A stretch of DNA of 44,631 bases from a virus: positions 1 through 44,631 of IMG/VR virus record IMGVR_UViG_3300044699_000077; one strand, 5' to 3'. The first letter of the stretch is position 1. Each line of letters starts with the position of its first letter. Positions 8,144-15,355 of this stretch are shown piece after piece. A program made the translations under genes and the position numbers. The notes under the pieces were generated by a model. It did not search any database. It saw only the letters and a list, made by a program, of their open reading frames with translations, and was not told the origin of the DNA.

Positions 8144-8727
8144 GCGACCTCTCGAAGCTGGCGATCATAGCCGATCATGCAGGGATGCTCCGGGCGTCCG
8201 GTCTTCGTCACTCCGAGCGTCACGAACCCGACCGTCGGCGCCCGCTTTCGCCCCGTGAGCCAGCCTTGGAGCGGCGGCCCGCCATTGCCCCATGCGAGCA
8301 GGACGGTTCGCTTCTCGTCCGCCGGGACGTCTTCGATGAAGGCCCGGATGATGGCGTTGCAATGCGGGCTCTTCGGCCAGCCCTTCTTCTTGGCGGCGGT
8401 CTGGTCGGTCGAGCGCCAGTCGCAGAGGTTGGCGACCGCGACTCCTCCAAAGCCGTTCTGGCGGGCAAACTGGATCACCTTCTTCATGGTCTGATCGTCG
8501 ACAAAGGCGCGCGCCACACTCGGATTGAGCATGATGACATAGAGGATCGGAAGCTCGGTGTTCCAGCGCCAGACGAGGAGATGGCGAAATTCGGGTTCGT
8601 CGTCATTGGCCGGGCGGGACAGGACCGCGGTGCCGTTCCGCTCATCCCGAAAGCAATGCTCGACCAGGACGTCGCTCTCGTCGTGGATTCCGAAATCGGG
8701 CAGCGTGAAGCCGGTGATCGCGCTCAC
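8140..8727 (-). CDS. DUF1643 family protein
   Basis: A 195-residue protein matching the DUF1643 pattern: LPILYVIMLNPSVA, VDDQTMKKVIQFAR, FGGVAVANLCDWRSTD, TVLLAWGNGG and VTLGVTKTGRPEHP. The family is frequent in phages and bacteria, and its biochemical activity is not known to me. The conserved Asn, Asp and Gly-rich loops suggest a nucleotide- or nucleic-acid-binding fold. Start is GTG at 8727, overlapping the stop of the next gene upstream. Confidence 0.8.
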   Translation of the reverse strand: MSAITGFTLPDFGIHDESDVLVEHCFRDERNGTAVLSRPANDDEPEFRHLLVWRWNTELPILYVIMLNPSVARAFVDDQTMKKVIQFARQNGFGGVAVANLCDWRSTDQTAAKKKGWPKSPHCNAIIRAFIEDVPADEKRTVLLAWGNGGPPLQGWLTGRKRAPTVGFVTLGVTKTGRPEHPCMIGYDRQLREVA

Positions 8728-8861
8728 TGCCGAGTCTCGGGCCGAATCGCCGCGAGCGCCGCATAGAACCGGGCCAATGCGCCGTTAAAGCCAGGCGTGC
8801 CGACAAGCTGCGACAGGTTCCGGCAGGCGGCTTGGAATCGGCGTTTCTCGCTGTCCTTCAT
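8724..8861 (-). CDS. 45-residue early protein
   Basis: A short helical protein (MKDSEKRRFQAACRNLSQLV and an Ala-rich end) read between the SNase-like gene and the DUF1643 gene, overlapping each by four bases. The overlap pattern and absence of another use for the space support it. Unknown function. Confidence 0.55.
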   Translation of the reverse strand: MKDSEKRRFQAACRNLSQLVGTPGFNGALARFYAALAAIRPETRQ

Positions 8862-9214
8862 CGCCGGCAAAGCCTCAACTCCCGATCATACCGAAGCTCA
8901 TAAGCCGCCCACCCTCCTCGAACCAGGGCGCAACTCAGATCCCGCCCTCCGACCCTGCACCAAGCCACGACCCGCCGATAGCTCGTCCCCGCCTTCTCAC
9001 ACCGCAGCGTCTTCCCAAGCGCCATCCCGGACAGCGCCTGCCGGCTCGCCTGCCCATCGCCTGGCACGCAGACCCGCCCGCGCCGGCCATGGCAGCCGTG
9101 AAGCTCGGGAGCGTCGATGCTGCTCAGTCTGACATGCTGGCCGCTCGAGCAGATCAGGGTGTCGCCGTCGATCACATGCGAAACCGAGCACAGAAAGATC
9201 AGAGGGGCGAGCAT
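8858..9214 (-). CDS. SNase-like (thermonuclease family) secreted nuclease
   Basis: A 118-residue member of the staphylococcal nuclease fold. Visible elements are VIDGDTL (residues 14-20, first metal-binding strand), RLSSIDAPE (Arg29, Asp34, Glu37 of the active site), the Arg80-Arg81 pair before VVAWC, and LVRGGWA. It begins with a hydrophobic stretch (MLAPLIFLCSVSHV) that may act as a signal peptide, which would send it to the periplasm. Six or more cysteines suggest disulphides. It could degrade foreign DNA entering the cell. Confidence 0.8.
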   Translation of the reverse strand: MLAPLIFLCSVSHVIDGDTLICSSGQHVRLSSIDAPELHGCHGRRGRVCVPGDGQASRQALSGMALGKTLRCEKAGTSYRRVVAWCRVGGRDLSCALVRGGWAAYELRYDRELRLCRR

Positions 9215-9702
9215 CAGGCGGCGTCGATCGCATTAGTGCTTTGGGCGCAGATGACGCTGGCGGCGAGCGCCATAGCGCGCGTCACTTGTCGACGTCCGCT
9301 CTCCAACCGGCTCATATGCTCGGGGGAGATGTCGAGCGCGGCGGCAAGGTCTGAGGCCTTCATGTGCGCCGCCTTCCTCATTGTGCGGAGGCCGCGACCA
9401 TCCAGCGCAAGCGGTTCGCCGTTCGCACCGACAGTGAACAGTCTATCGATCAGCCGCGCCTCTTGATAATTGCGGGCAATCACAAGCTCTCGCCCGTCCC
9501 GGAGAGCGATGTTGCCTGGTCTGACCCCGTGGCCGGAGCAGCAGGCGACCGTAACAGCGCCCGCTTCGTTCAAAGCGGCCACGATTGATGCGATTGAGGC
9601 GTCTACATCGACCAACCTCTCACCGATGGCTAGGGTGACGACTGGCTCTATGCCCATAGGCTGCGGTGTCAGCTTCTCCCTCATCGAAATCTCAGCCATC
9701 AT
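9214..9702 (-). CDS. two-domain regulator with C-terminal XRE helix-turn-helix
   Basis: A protein of about 162 residues from the ATG at 9702, chosen because GGAGGG lies six bases upstream; an in-frame ATG further out at 9732 lacks such a site. The N-terminal half has a small domain known from phage proteins (SIASIVAALNEAGAVTVACC, SGHG, IALRDGRELVI), with Cys and His residues that could bind metal. The C-terminal ~55 residues are a helix-turn-helix of the XRE type (MRKAAHMKASDLAAALDIS, HMSRLESGRR). It is probably a DNA-binding early regulator. Confidence 0.7.
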   Translation of the reverse strand: MMAEISMREKLTPQPMGIEPVVTLAIGERLVDVDASIASIVAALNEAGAVTVACCSGHGVRPGNIALRDGRELVIARNYQEARLIDRLFTVGANGEPLALDGRGLRTMRKAAHMKASDLAAALDISPEHMSRLESGRRQVTRAMALAASVICAQSTNAIDAA

Positions 9703-10138
9703 TCCCTCCATGGGGATAGGGGTTGGGCGCATGGGCAGGAATGAGAGGCGTCCATTCGTCGACGTCTATAGTCGGCGGCCGCCAGTCGATAATCGAGCCG
9801 TCGCCGCGCACTTTCAGGATGATGTAGTCGCCGTAGCCGTTGTCGCCATGGCAGAGGAAGGCGCCGGGGACGTAGGAGCCGCGCCACTTGAAGAGCCTCT
9901 TCCCCGGGCGATCGGTCAGCCAATATTCGCCGGCATCGCAGACCTTGTAATGAATGTCCGCCTCCATGCCGGGAGGCCAATCGGCAATGCGGCCCGCGGC
10001 GAGGTCGATCCAAGGGTGCCAAGTGTCGCGCTCGCGGAACGGAATGAGCGTTCCATTCTCATCGGCCTCACCGTTGACCAGGGCGTCCTCCCAATAGCGA
10101 ACGTCGGCCTCCACCTCGAGATAGGCTGCCTCAACCAT
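9692..10138 (-). CDS. conserved phage protein of unknown function
   Basis: A 148-residue acidic protein with Trp- and Tyr-rich segments: DVRYWEDALVNGE, TWHPWIDLAAGRIADWPPG, ADIHYKVCDAGEYWL and YVPGAFLCHGDNGYGDYI. I recognise the pattern from early regions of alpha- and gammaproteobacterial phages but know no function. GGAGGA lies five bases before the ATG at 10138. Confidence 0.75.
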   Translation of the reverse strand: MVEAAYLEVEADVRYWEDALVNGEADENGTLIPFRERDTWHPWIDLAAGRIADWPPGMEADIHYKVCDAGEYWLTDRPGKRLFKWRGSYVPGAFLCHGDNGYGDYIILKVRGDGSIIDWRPPTIDVDEWTPLIPAHAPNPYPHGGNDG

Positions 10139-10160
10139 CGTTTCCTCCTATGCTCCGCCG

Positions 10161-10391
10161 ATGCCCGACTCGCCCACCCACACCCTCACCCCTGAAGAAA
10201 CCCGCTTCCTCCTCTGGTACGCCCTCAAGCTCATTCGCCCCTCGACCCTCAAGGACATGCAGAGCGGCAACAACGCCACCCGCGAGCGAAGCCTTGAGAT
10301 GGCCACCAAGACCATCATGAATCATATGAAGAGGGCGGGGCATCAGATCATTCGACCGGAGCGGGATGGGTCGAAGCCGCTGTTTGGGTAG
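10161..10391 (+). CDS. small protein encoded against the direction of the early operon
   Basis: A 76-residue protein (PDSPTHTLTPEETRFLLWY, LKDMQSGNNATRE) whose frame has the strong G/C third-position bias of this genome's real genes; the overlapping leftward frame does not. It points rightward inside the leftward operon, only 22 bp from the divergent start at 10138, and overlaps the end of the gene at 10348 by 44 bp. No good ribosome binding site is seen. It may have its own weak promoter or be expressed from lysogen transcripts. Confidence 0.5.
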   Translation: MPDSPTHTLTPEETRFLLWYALKLIRPSTLKDMQSGNNATRERSLEMATKTIMNHMKRAGHQIIRPERDGSKPLFG

Positions 10392-10827
10392 CGCGGGCTC
10401 GGAGGCAGGCGGCTGTGAGAGCGAGGGCCAGTGTCGCGCCTTTGCTGACACGCGTTCGGCTCGGGTTTGCGGTGAGGGCCACTTCGGCGAGGATGCAGCC
10501 GGGCTCGCCGTCGAGCATCATGAACCACCCTTCCGGCACCAAGGTCATCGCGGCGTCTAGGGAGGCGGTGAAGGCGACCGGAGACCAGCCGAAATGGCCG
10601 TCAGGGCTTCCGAGCGAACGTAGATAACCGGCCCGACGATAATGTTCCTTCCGGTCGGCAGGCATGTTCGGGTAAGCTTCTTCGTATCGCTGGGTTTCGG
10701 GTGGCATCGACCGACCGTGCGGGCCAATGCTTAGGGCGATGGCGATCTCGCGATCAATCTCCCTATCCGCCCCCGTCGCCTTCTCGCACCGCTCGGCTAG
10801 ATCCATCAAAGCTTCCTGGTCAGTCAT
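10348..10827 (-). CDS. conserved small early phage protein
   Basis: A 159-residue protein of a type common in phages: an N-terminal acidic helix (LMDLAERCEKATGADREID), a central FTASLDAAMTLVPEGWFMM block and an Ala-rich C-terminal helix (ALALTAACLRARA). The conserved phrase suggests that the family handles a small-molecule or nucleic-acid ligand, but no reaction is known to me. It is the first gene leftward of the attP region. Confidence 0.75.
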   Translation of the reverse strand: MTDQEALMDLAERCEKATGADREIDREIAIALSIGPHGRSMPPETQRYEEAYPNMPADRKEHYRRAGYLRSLGSPDGHFGWSPVAFTASLDAAMTLVPEGWFMMLDGEPGCILAEVALTANPSRTRVSKGATLALALTAACLRARATQTAASTHPAPVE

Positions 10828-10954
10828 TAGGTTCTCCGATCCGAGAGGGGGTGGGCGCCCGCCGCGCTTCGCGCGTCACCTGGCTACCCATGAACGGAGC
10901 CGCTACGCGTCTCCGCCCTATCGGGTGGGTATCCCATGGCGCGAACGCAGGGCG

Positions 10955-11160
10955 AACATCTGTTTTGAGGTTCGAAGCGGCTCTATCGGAACTTAAGCGC
11001 GGGATTTTGAGAAGCGGGGCGCGGAAATCCCCCAGCGTCCCAAGCTTGGGAAGCTTCTGCTCTGCCATTGAGCTACACCCGCAACCGTCGGATTTCATAG
11101 CGGTTTCTCGGAAGGCTCGGAAGCTGTTTTGAGATCCGTTTTGAAATCCGGTTTTGTTCT
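10955..11160. other. candidate attP: tRNA-Gly 5'-half core with flanking arm repeats
   Basis: On the minus strand, 11082 down to about 11037 reads as the 5' half of a glycine tRNA: acceptor strand GCGGGTG, D arm GCTCAATGGCAGAGC, and anticodon loop TTCCCAA at 11052-11046 (anticodon CCC). No matching T arm or acceptor 3' strand follows, so it is not a full tRNA gene. Around it lie repeats of a C(T/C)GTTTTGA(G/A) type: 10960-10970 on one side, and three consecutive 12-bp copies at 11124-11135, 11136-11147 and 11148-11159 on the other. This is the expected form of an attP core with integrase arm sites, next to an integrase gene. Confidence 0.65.
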
Positions 11161-11451
11161 AGCGACCGAATCTGAGCCATTCAAGATATCGGCTTTCACA
11201 AGACTGGTCGTGTTGAGCGACCTAGATTCAGCTGTCACGCCCATGGGTCGGAAAATGTGAATTTGAGCGCCTTCTTCCGAGTTATAAGGGCCTGCCCCAA
11301 CATCGATCCGATAGGCGTCAGAGCCCACTTCAATTTCGAGGAAGAAGCTTTTCGTGGCTTGATAGGAATATTCGTCCTCACGAAGCTTGGGGTCGATCCC
11401 GATGAAATTGAGTCTGACCATCCCATCTGGGCAAGGATTGCGTACACTCAT
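11095..11451 (-). CDS. protein coupled to the integrase, unknown
   Basis: A 118-residue protein (MSVRNPCPDGMVRLNFIGID, FFLEIEVGSDAYRIDVGAGP) with a beta-rich core and a Lys/Thr-rich, probably disordered tail. Its ATG overlaps the integrase stop (ATGA at 11448-11451), so it is translated with the integrase; longer frames upstream lie inside int. It sits between int and the attP arm repeats, and its last codons cover the three tandem 12-bp repeats. It could be an integration accessory or a lysogenic cargo gene; no family recognised. Confidence 0.6.
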   Translation of the reverse strand: MSVRNPCPDGMVRLNFIGIDPKLREDEYSYQATKSFFLEIEVGSDAYRIDVGAGPYNSEEGAQIHIFRPMGVTAESRSLNTTSLVKADILNGSDSVARTKPDFKTDLKTASEPSEKPL

Positions 11452-12539
11452 TTCCCCATCCTCTCCGCAATCCCGACCACGACCCTTTGCTGGTCGACAT
11501 AAACCTTCCTGATATTCCCGACGCGCTCGGGCGCCCATCCCATGATGGCGGCAACTTCCGCATCCGTCTCGCCGCGCAAGATCAGCTTGGTGGCATAGGT
11601 GCCGCGCAGATCGTGAAGGTGCTTTAGCTTGCGCTCGCCTTCTTCGGTCACATGGACGATAGCCGCCGCGTCACGAACGCGGTTGAACGAGCCTCCGAAC
11701 CCGTCGCCCGACCAGGGGCGACCGAAGCTGTTGACGAGTAGAGTGTTGACGTCCTCGGCCCTCGGCCGCGTCCGAAGTTCATCCAGCAAATCGCGAAGCT
11801 CGGGGATGAGCGGCACGAACACTCGCCGCTGCTTCTTCCGGCTCGCCTTGGCCGCCGTAAGGGACAGAGACTTGTCCCCGATATGGTCGAAGGTGGCTGT
11901 GACCAGATCGGCTCGCCTGAGCCCCGTAAGGGCCGCTAGGCGCATCCCGTCGACTATCTGCGGTCGCTCGAGCGCGATCGCCTGAGCGGTGAAAGCCGCC
12001 ATGTCCTCGTCTGTCCAGACGATCTCGGCACGGTCCCCGCCCCGGTAGAGCGTGGGGATTCCAGTTGCCACGTTGACGGTCAGCCGGCCGTTCAGCCTCC
12101 CCCATTCCAATAGAGAGCGCATGACCTTCACGCGCTCGTCGGCGGTCTTCGGCTTGTCGGCGACTTCGTTGCGCCACGCGATGATGCGCGGGAGCAGGCG
12201 AGGGTCATTGAGAAGCTGGATCTTGTTGTCGCCCCATCGCTTCTCGATCATGTCGACGAAGCGGAGCCAGTTGCGACGAGTGCCAGGGGCTAAGGTTTTC
12301 CACTCGGGGCTCGCCAGCCAATCGCGGCAGAGCTCGGCAACTTTGTTCGAACCAACGACCGTTCGGCCGGCCATAGCGGCTTGGTAGGCAGCTAGCTCCT
12401 TTGGGCCGATGCGCGGGCGCCGGGGGCCTTCGTGGTAGCCGATGCGCGGCCCGTTCCGGTAGGCGTAGAGATACCAGCGCGTCGGCTTGCCGTCCTTGCC
12501 CTTCACCTTCGTCCAGTTGAGGCCCTTGATGCGGGTCAT
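11448..12539 (-). CDS. int: tyrosine recombinase (phage integrase)
   Basis: A 363-residue integrase for site-specific recombination between attP and attB. The N-terminal ~60 residues are a basic arm-binding region (KGKDGKPTRWYLYAYRNG). Residues ~65-160 are the core-binding helical domain. The catalytic domain shows Arg208 (TGLRRADL), a Lys near 231-236, His309-x-x-Arg312 (HLHDLRGTYAT), Trp335 in the position where many relatives have His, and the nucleophile Tyr347 (RKVYVD). It overlaps small genes on both sides. The candidate attP lies about 300 bp downstream. Confidence 0.95.
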   Translation of the reverse strand: MTRIKGLNWTKVKGKDGKPTRWYLYAYRNGPRIGYHEGPRRPRIGPKELAAYQAAMAGRTVVGSNKVAELCRDWLASPEWKTLAPGTRRNWLRFVDMIEKRWGDNKIQLLNDPRLLPRIIAWRNEVADKPKTADERVKVMRSLLEWGRLNGRLTVNVATGIPTLYRGGDRAEIVWTDEDMAAFTAQAIALERPQIVDGMRLAALTGLRRADLVTATFDHIGDKSLSLTAAKASRKKQRRVFVPLIPELRDLLDELRTRPRAEDVNTLLVNSFGRPWSGDGFGGSFNRVRDAAAIVHVTEEGERKLKHLHDLRGTYATKLILRGETDAEVAAIMGWAPERVGNIRKVYVDQQRVVVGIAERMGK

Positions 12540-12787
12540 GCGCCCTCCGGTAGCTCGCCTCGGTCGCCCATGTCGTAATAGTAGGCGTCCAACGTGTTAT
12601 CGAGATGGAGGATGATGCTGAGCAGGTCGCGGATTAGCTGGGCGTCCTCGCCGTCACCTTTCGCCAGCTCGCGTGCTTTTTCGATCGTCGGCTGAAAGTT
12701 AGGCTCTTCCTCGCGGTCCTCAAGCACGCGGAGACTATCTGGGTCGAAGTCGGCGATCAGCCAGTCATGGATTTGCTCAGCGTTCAT
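12536..12787 (-). CDS. small acidic protein upstream of int
   Basis: An 83-residue acidic, helical protein (MNAEQIHDWLIADFDPDSLR, LIRDLLSIILHLDNTLDAYY). The position just before int in the same transcript would fit an excisionase, but those are usually basic with a winged helix, so the fit is poor. It overlaps both neighbours by four bases. Function unknown. Confidence 0.65.
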   Translation of the reverse strand: MNAEQIHDWLIADFDPDSLRVLEDREEEPNFQPTIEKARELAKGDGEDAQLIRDLLSIILHLDNTLDAYYYDMGDRGELPEGA

Positions 12788-12963
12788 GTCCGCTCCTTCC
12801 AGGCGGTATCGAAATCGTCGTCGTTGGCCTGTCTCGGCGCGAAGACGCGGATCGTCCCGTCTGGTTTCAACTCATATCCGCCCACGTCAAGCCCGAGGCC
12901 GCGGAAAGTCTCCACGGCACGCTCGATCGCTGCCTTGCGAGCATAGGCCGGGCGGCCCGACAC
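12784..12963 (-). CDS. 59-residue protein, possible excisionase-position gene
   Basis: A 59-codon frame beginning with GTG at 12963: MSGRPAYARKAAIERAVETF, then GLDVGGYELKPDGTIRVF. The pattern (basic helix followed by a small beta hairpin with PDGTIR) is one I recognise from small genes placed just upstream of integrases in alphaproteobacterial prophages. It overlaps the next gene by four bases. It could bind DNA; no role is established. Confidence 0.6.
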   Translation of the reverse strand: MSGRPAYARKAAIERAVETFRGLGLDVGGYELKPDGTIRVFAPRQANDDDFDTAWKERT

Positions 12964-12987
12964 TAGAGCACCCTACCCCGGATGGAA

Positions 12988-13028
12988 GCCCGAAGGGCGA
13001 AAAGCCGAAGGCTTTGAGTGCGAAGCAC
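12988..13028. repeat. three consecutive GAA-loop mini-hairpins
   Basis: GCCC-GAA-GGGC (12988-12998), AAAGCC-GAA-GGCTTT (13001-13015) and GTGC-GAA-GCAC (13018-13028), separated by two bases each. All stems are perfect and all loops are GAA. The cluster fills the only gene-free part (12964-13051) between two leftward genes. The same kind of element recurs through the early regions. Confidence 0.8.
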
Positions 13029-13051
13029 GACAGCCGGATCAGGTCCAAATA

Positions 13052-13984
13052 TCACCGGCCATCCCTCTCACCGGAAGGGGATTTGAGGGCTTCTCGCAAT
13101 CGCTCCGTTCGAACCTCGAGCTCCTGTTTCCATTCGCTCGGCTCGCCACGCAGTCCGGCCTCGATAAATCCGCCAGCGAACAATCCCCTCGCCGCTTCTT
13201 CCAGAGCCTCGTTCTTGAGGCGCTCTTTCGAACCCGCTCCGCGAGGCGGCGGCACGGGCAGGCCGTCAAAGTGTTTGCTGATAGCCTCTTTGAGCCACGC
13301 TCTATGCTCATCGTCTCCGTGAGCGATCGCCTCGAATAGAGCCTCGTTCCTGATGGTGGAGGGGATCAGGGCAAGGATGGCGTCGGAGGTTCGCTCGCAA
13401 GCTTCGTTGAGCAGGGTAAGCCGATCGCTGCGGCCCAGCTCGTTCTCTCCGATTGCGACGGCGTTGAAAATCTCCCGTCGAACGATCCGCGCAACATCCT
13501 CCCTCGAAGGCACCCCCGCTTTGGGGGATGGCGTGAGGGCGGGGCGAGTCTGGTCAGCATCCTCGGCGAAGCCGCATACGGACGCCGAATAGGAGAGGAA
13601 ATCACGAAGACCCCAACGGCCATCTTGGTCCGCAAAGCAGCGTTCCGTCGCGTACATTTGCTTCAAGGCCCAGTAGCGGCGCTCCCACATTTGGTGAGCA
13701 TCGTCCGCCGCTGCGATCTCAAGCATGATCGCCCCCGCTTTGTCTGTGCTGGGGGGTTGGAGGGTGAGGGCGCGAGTGTTCCAGCTTCGGCGAGCGGCAT
13801 TCTCGCCCGGTTCCATGCCAGCGTCTTCGGCAGCCACATCGGCCTCGTTCTCATTGCAGGTCGTCGGCCCGCGAGCGAGGCAATCGTTGCATACGACATA
13901 GCAGGATGAGCTATCTGCGCGCTCAACGAAGGGAGCGATTACGCCGCAAAACGGGCAAGGCTCAAGCTCGATCTTATTTGTCAT
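13052..13984 (-). CDS. Lar-like zinc-ribbon protein with long C-terminal extension
   Basis: A 310-residue protein. The first ~70 residues match the Lar restriction-alleviation fold: LEPCPFCG, CYVVCNDCLARGP and the closing RRSWNTRA. The rest is much longer than in Lar proteins: a helical central part (WERRYWALKQMYATERCFAD), then several charged helices with two EALEEAARGLF-like segments near the C terminus. Lar proteins protect phage DNA from host type I restriction. The extension has no assigned role and may be a separate module. It reads into the 13981 gene by four bases. Confidence 0.65.
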   Translation of the reverse strand: MTNKIELEPCPFCGVIAPFVERADSSSCYVVCNDCLARGPTTCNENEADVAAEDAGMEPGENAARRSWNTRALTLQPPSTDKAGAIMLEIAAADDAHQMWERRYWALKQMYATERCFADQDGRWGLRDFLSYSASVCGFAEDADQTRPALTPSPKAGVPSREDVARIVRREIFNAVAIGENELGRSDRLTLLNEACERTSDAILALIPSTIRNEALFEAIAHGDDEHRAWLKEAISKHFDGLPVPPPRGAGSKERLKNEALEEAARGLFAGGFIEAGLRGEPSEWKQELEVRTERLREALKSPSGERDGR

Positions 13985-14223
13985 TGGTGGTCCTGACTGG
14001 AAGAGTTGGGCGCCTGCCCTTCGGGCACCGCGCTACCCTTGCTCCGCACCGAGCCAGCTTCGCCGTCTCGGCCCTTCGGGAGGGTATCGACTGGCGCGGA
14101 GCGGGCCTCTAAAACCCGCGCTATTCTGTCGGTCGCTGTGCACGTACCAACGGCGGCGCTGCCAATCATCGCCATCAACAGGAATCCGCAGCCCCCAAAC
14201 GTCACTTCACGATCCTCGCTCAA
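13981..14223 (-). CDS. small membrane protein with hairpin-encoded tail
   Basis: An 80-residue protein: a hydrophobic segment near the N terminus (CGFLLMAMIGSAAVG), then a Ser/Glu/Gly tail from residue ~36. The tail corresponds to a run of mini-hairpins in the DNA, for example TGCCC-TTC-GGGCA at 14015-14027 and CCC-TTC-GGG at 14072-14080. The start is TTG at 14223, overlapping the TGA of the next gene upstream. The tail may be a palindromic insertion that happened to keep the frame open. Confidence 0.5.
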   Translation of the reverse strand: MSEDREVTFGGCGFLLMAMIGSAAVGTCTATDRIARVLEARSAPVDTLPKGRDGEAGSVRSKGSAVPEGQAPNSSSQDHQ

Positions 14224-14372
14224 GCTGCCGCTCCCATAAAATCTCTCTTCGTAAGAGGATGCTGTAGAGCGAATGGCTTGCGTCGATCCGCTGCCAGGTG
14301 GACCCTGTCCCAGTCGATACGGGCACGCTCGGCGCGCTCGATCTCAGCGATGTGAATGGGTGCGCTTTTCAT
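14220..14372 (-). CDS. 50-residue early protein
   Basis: A 50-codon frame (MKSAPIHIAEIERAERARID, then WDRVHLAADRRKPFALQ). It overlaps the DUF1367-like gene by four bases upstream and the membrane-protein gene by three bases downstream. It is basic and helical, perhaps nucleic-acid binding. Not recognised. Confidence 0.55.
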   Translation of the reverse strand: MKSAPIHIAEIERAERARIDWDRVHLAADRRKPFALQHPLTKRDFMGAAA

Positions 14373-14797
14373 GCTGCCAACTCCTGAAATTCCGCGAGCA
14401 GTTCATCCGGCACGACACCGGGAAGGAACCGCTCGCACAAAGCCTCTGCGGACGTTTTCACGAACCGCTTGAAAGCCACCTGATCCATTGAGGCGAATGA
14501 GATGGATCCCGGCATGAACAGGGGCACGCCGGTTTTCGGGTTCTTGACCCACTCCCCTGTTCCGGTAGCCACCTTCGCCATGAAGTTGAGCTGTTCGGCC
14601 GACATGGGAGGGTTTGAGTTCTGCGACATGAGCGCCAGCATCGCCCACCAGAGGCGGTGGAACTGAGCGTTGCGAGGGCGCTTGCCGTCTAGCTGGACTA
14701 GCTCGTTCGGCTTGCCGGCTGTCCAGAACTCGAGCGCCGCATCGTTGGCAGGCTCGTAGCCTCGAAGGCCCCGACGATAGAGGGCGGGTTCAGCCAT
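14369..14797 (-). CDS. DUF1367-like protein of the recombination module
   Basis: A 142-residue protein from ATG 14797; a longer frame up to 15112 is only the shadow of the HNH gene. Signature stretches are ELVQLDGKRPRNAQFHRLWW, ATGTGEWVKNPKTGVP, SISFASMDQVAFKRF and the closing LPGVVPDELLAEF. The family lies in phage recombination and replication clusters next to ERF- or RecT-type proteins; its biochemical role is not known to me. It follows the HNH nuclease with a short overlap. Confidence 0.7.
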   Translation of the reverse strand: MAEPALYRRGLRGYEPANDAALEFWTAGKPNELVQLDGKRPRNAQFHRLWWAMLALMSQNSNPPMSAEQLNFMAKVATGTGEWVKNPKTGVPLFMPGSISFASMDQVAFKRFVKTSAEALCERFLPGVVPDELLAEFQELAA

Positions 14798-15155
14798 TGC
14801 GCTTCGCCTCCCACGCCACCCGGCCAGGCCAAGCGTTCCAGTATGCCTCGGCAGCCTGAGCAGCATCGCCGGGACCCATCCCGAAATTGCCCTCAAAGGT
14901 ATCCCAGCCCCATGCGTGCTGAACGCGGTGATGCTCCGAGCAAAGCGGGATGCAGTGCTTATCGTGAACCTTGGTCCCGATGCCCTTTCCGCCCGCATAG
15001 TCGACGTGGGCGGCTTCCATCTTGCCTTCGCAACCGCCCTTGTCGACGAGCAGGCAAGGGCGGCCGCGAAGCCATTGCAGGAAGCCGGGAGCACGCTTCC
15101 AGCTATCGGCACGGTGCGAGTTCTCTAGGCGAGGACGGAAGGCAGAGCGGTTCAC
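14790..15155 (-). CDS. HNH-type nuclease (DUF968-like)
   Basis: About 121 residues. The nuclease core reads CEGKMEAAHVDYAGGKG (first His region), KVHDKHCIPLCSEHHRVQH (His and Cys cluster) and ends WEAKRNG. Such proteins in phage recombination modules are thought to cut branched or nicked DNA. I prefer GTG at 15155 because it overlaps the TGA of the upstream gene; GTG at 15161 is the alternative. It works beside the ERF annealing protein and the distant RusA. Confidence 0.75.
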   Translation of the reverse strand: MNRSAFRPRLENSHRADSWKRAPGFLQWLRGRPCLLVDKGGCEGKMEAAHVDYAGGKGIGTKVHDKHCIPLCSEHHRVQHAWGWDTFEGNFGMGPGDAAQAAEAYWNAWPGRVAWEAKRNG

Positions 15156-15355
15156 TTCCACCCCCTCTTCCGAGCATCATTGACCGAGCGGGCAATCCTC
15201 GCTTGGCGATAGTCAGGATCGCTCCAATAGCGCTGCCTTGCTCGCCTGCTCTGTCGGACCCGAAAGGCGCAGTGCTTCACTTCCCGCTGCTCCGCTTCGG
15301 TGAGATCGCGGTCTCGGATGGCACAAAGCTGTTCGAGGCGTTCAGCACAGGTCAT
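15152..15355 (-). CDS. small basic protein in the recombination module
   Basis: A 67-residue, strongly basic helical protein (DLTEAEQREVKHCAFRVRQ, RRARQRYWSDPDYRQARI). The arginine-rich helices suggest nucleic-acid binding. It overlaps the ERF gene upstream and the HNH gene downstream. No family named. Confidence 0.65.
   Translation of the reverse strand: MTCAERLEQLCAIRDRDLTEAEQREVKHCAFRVRQSRRARQRYWSDPDYRQARIARSVNDARKRGWK

Noticed and set aside
10131-10451. Leftward frame of 106 codons covering 10161-10391
   Set aside because: Its composition is typical of an antisense shadow, while the rightward frame has strong third-position bias.
11037-11082. Complete tRNA-Gly gene on the minus strand
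   Set aside because: Only the 5' half is present; no T arm or acceptor 3' strand can be found beyond it. It is treated as an attP core.
10820-11098. Leftward open frame of 92 codons containing GCSSMAEQ
   Set aside because: That phrase is the typical translation of a tRNA 5' half; the frame has no ribosome site and runs across attP and palindromes.
12988-13028. CRISPR-like repeats
   Set aside because: The units are single hairpins two bases apart with no spacers of constant length and no cas genes in the window.
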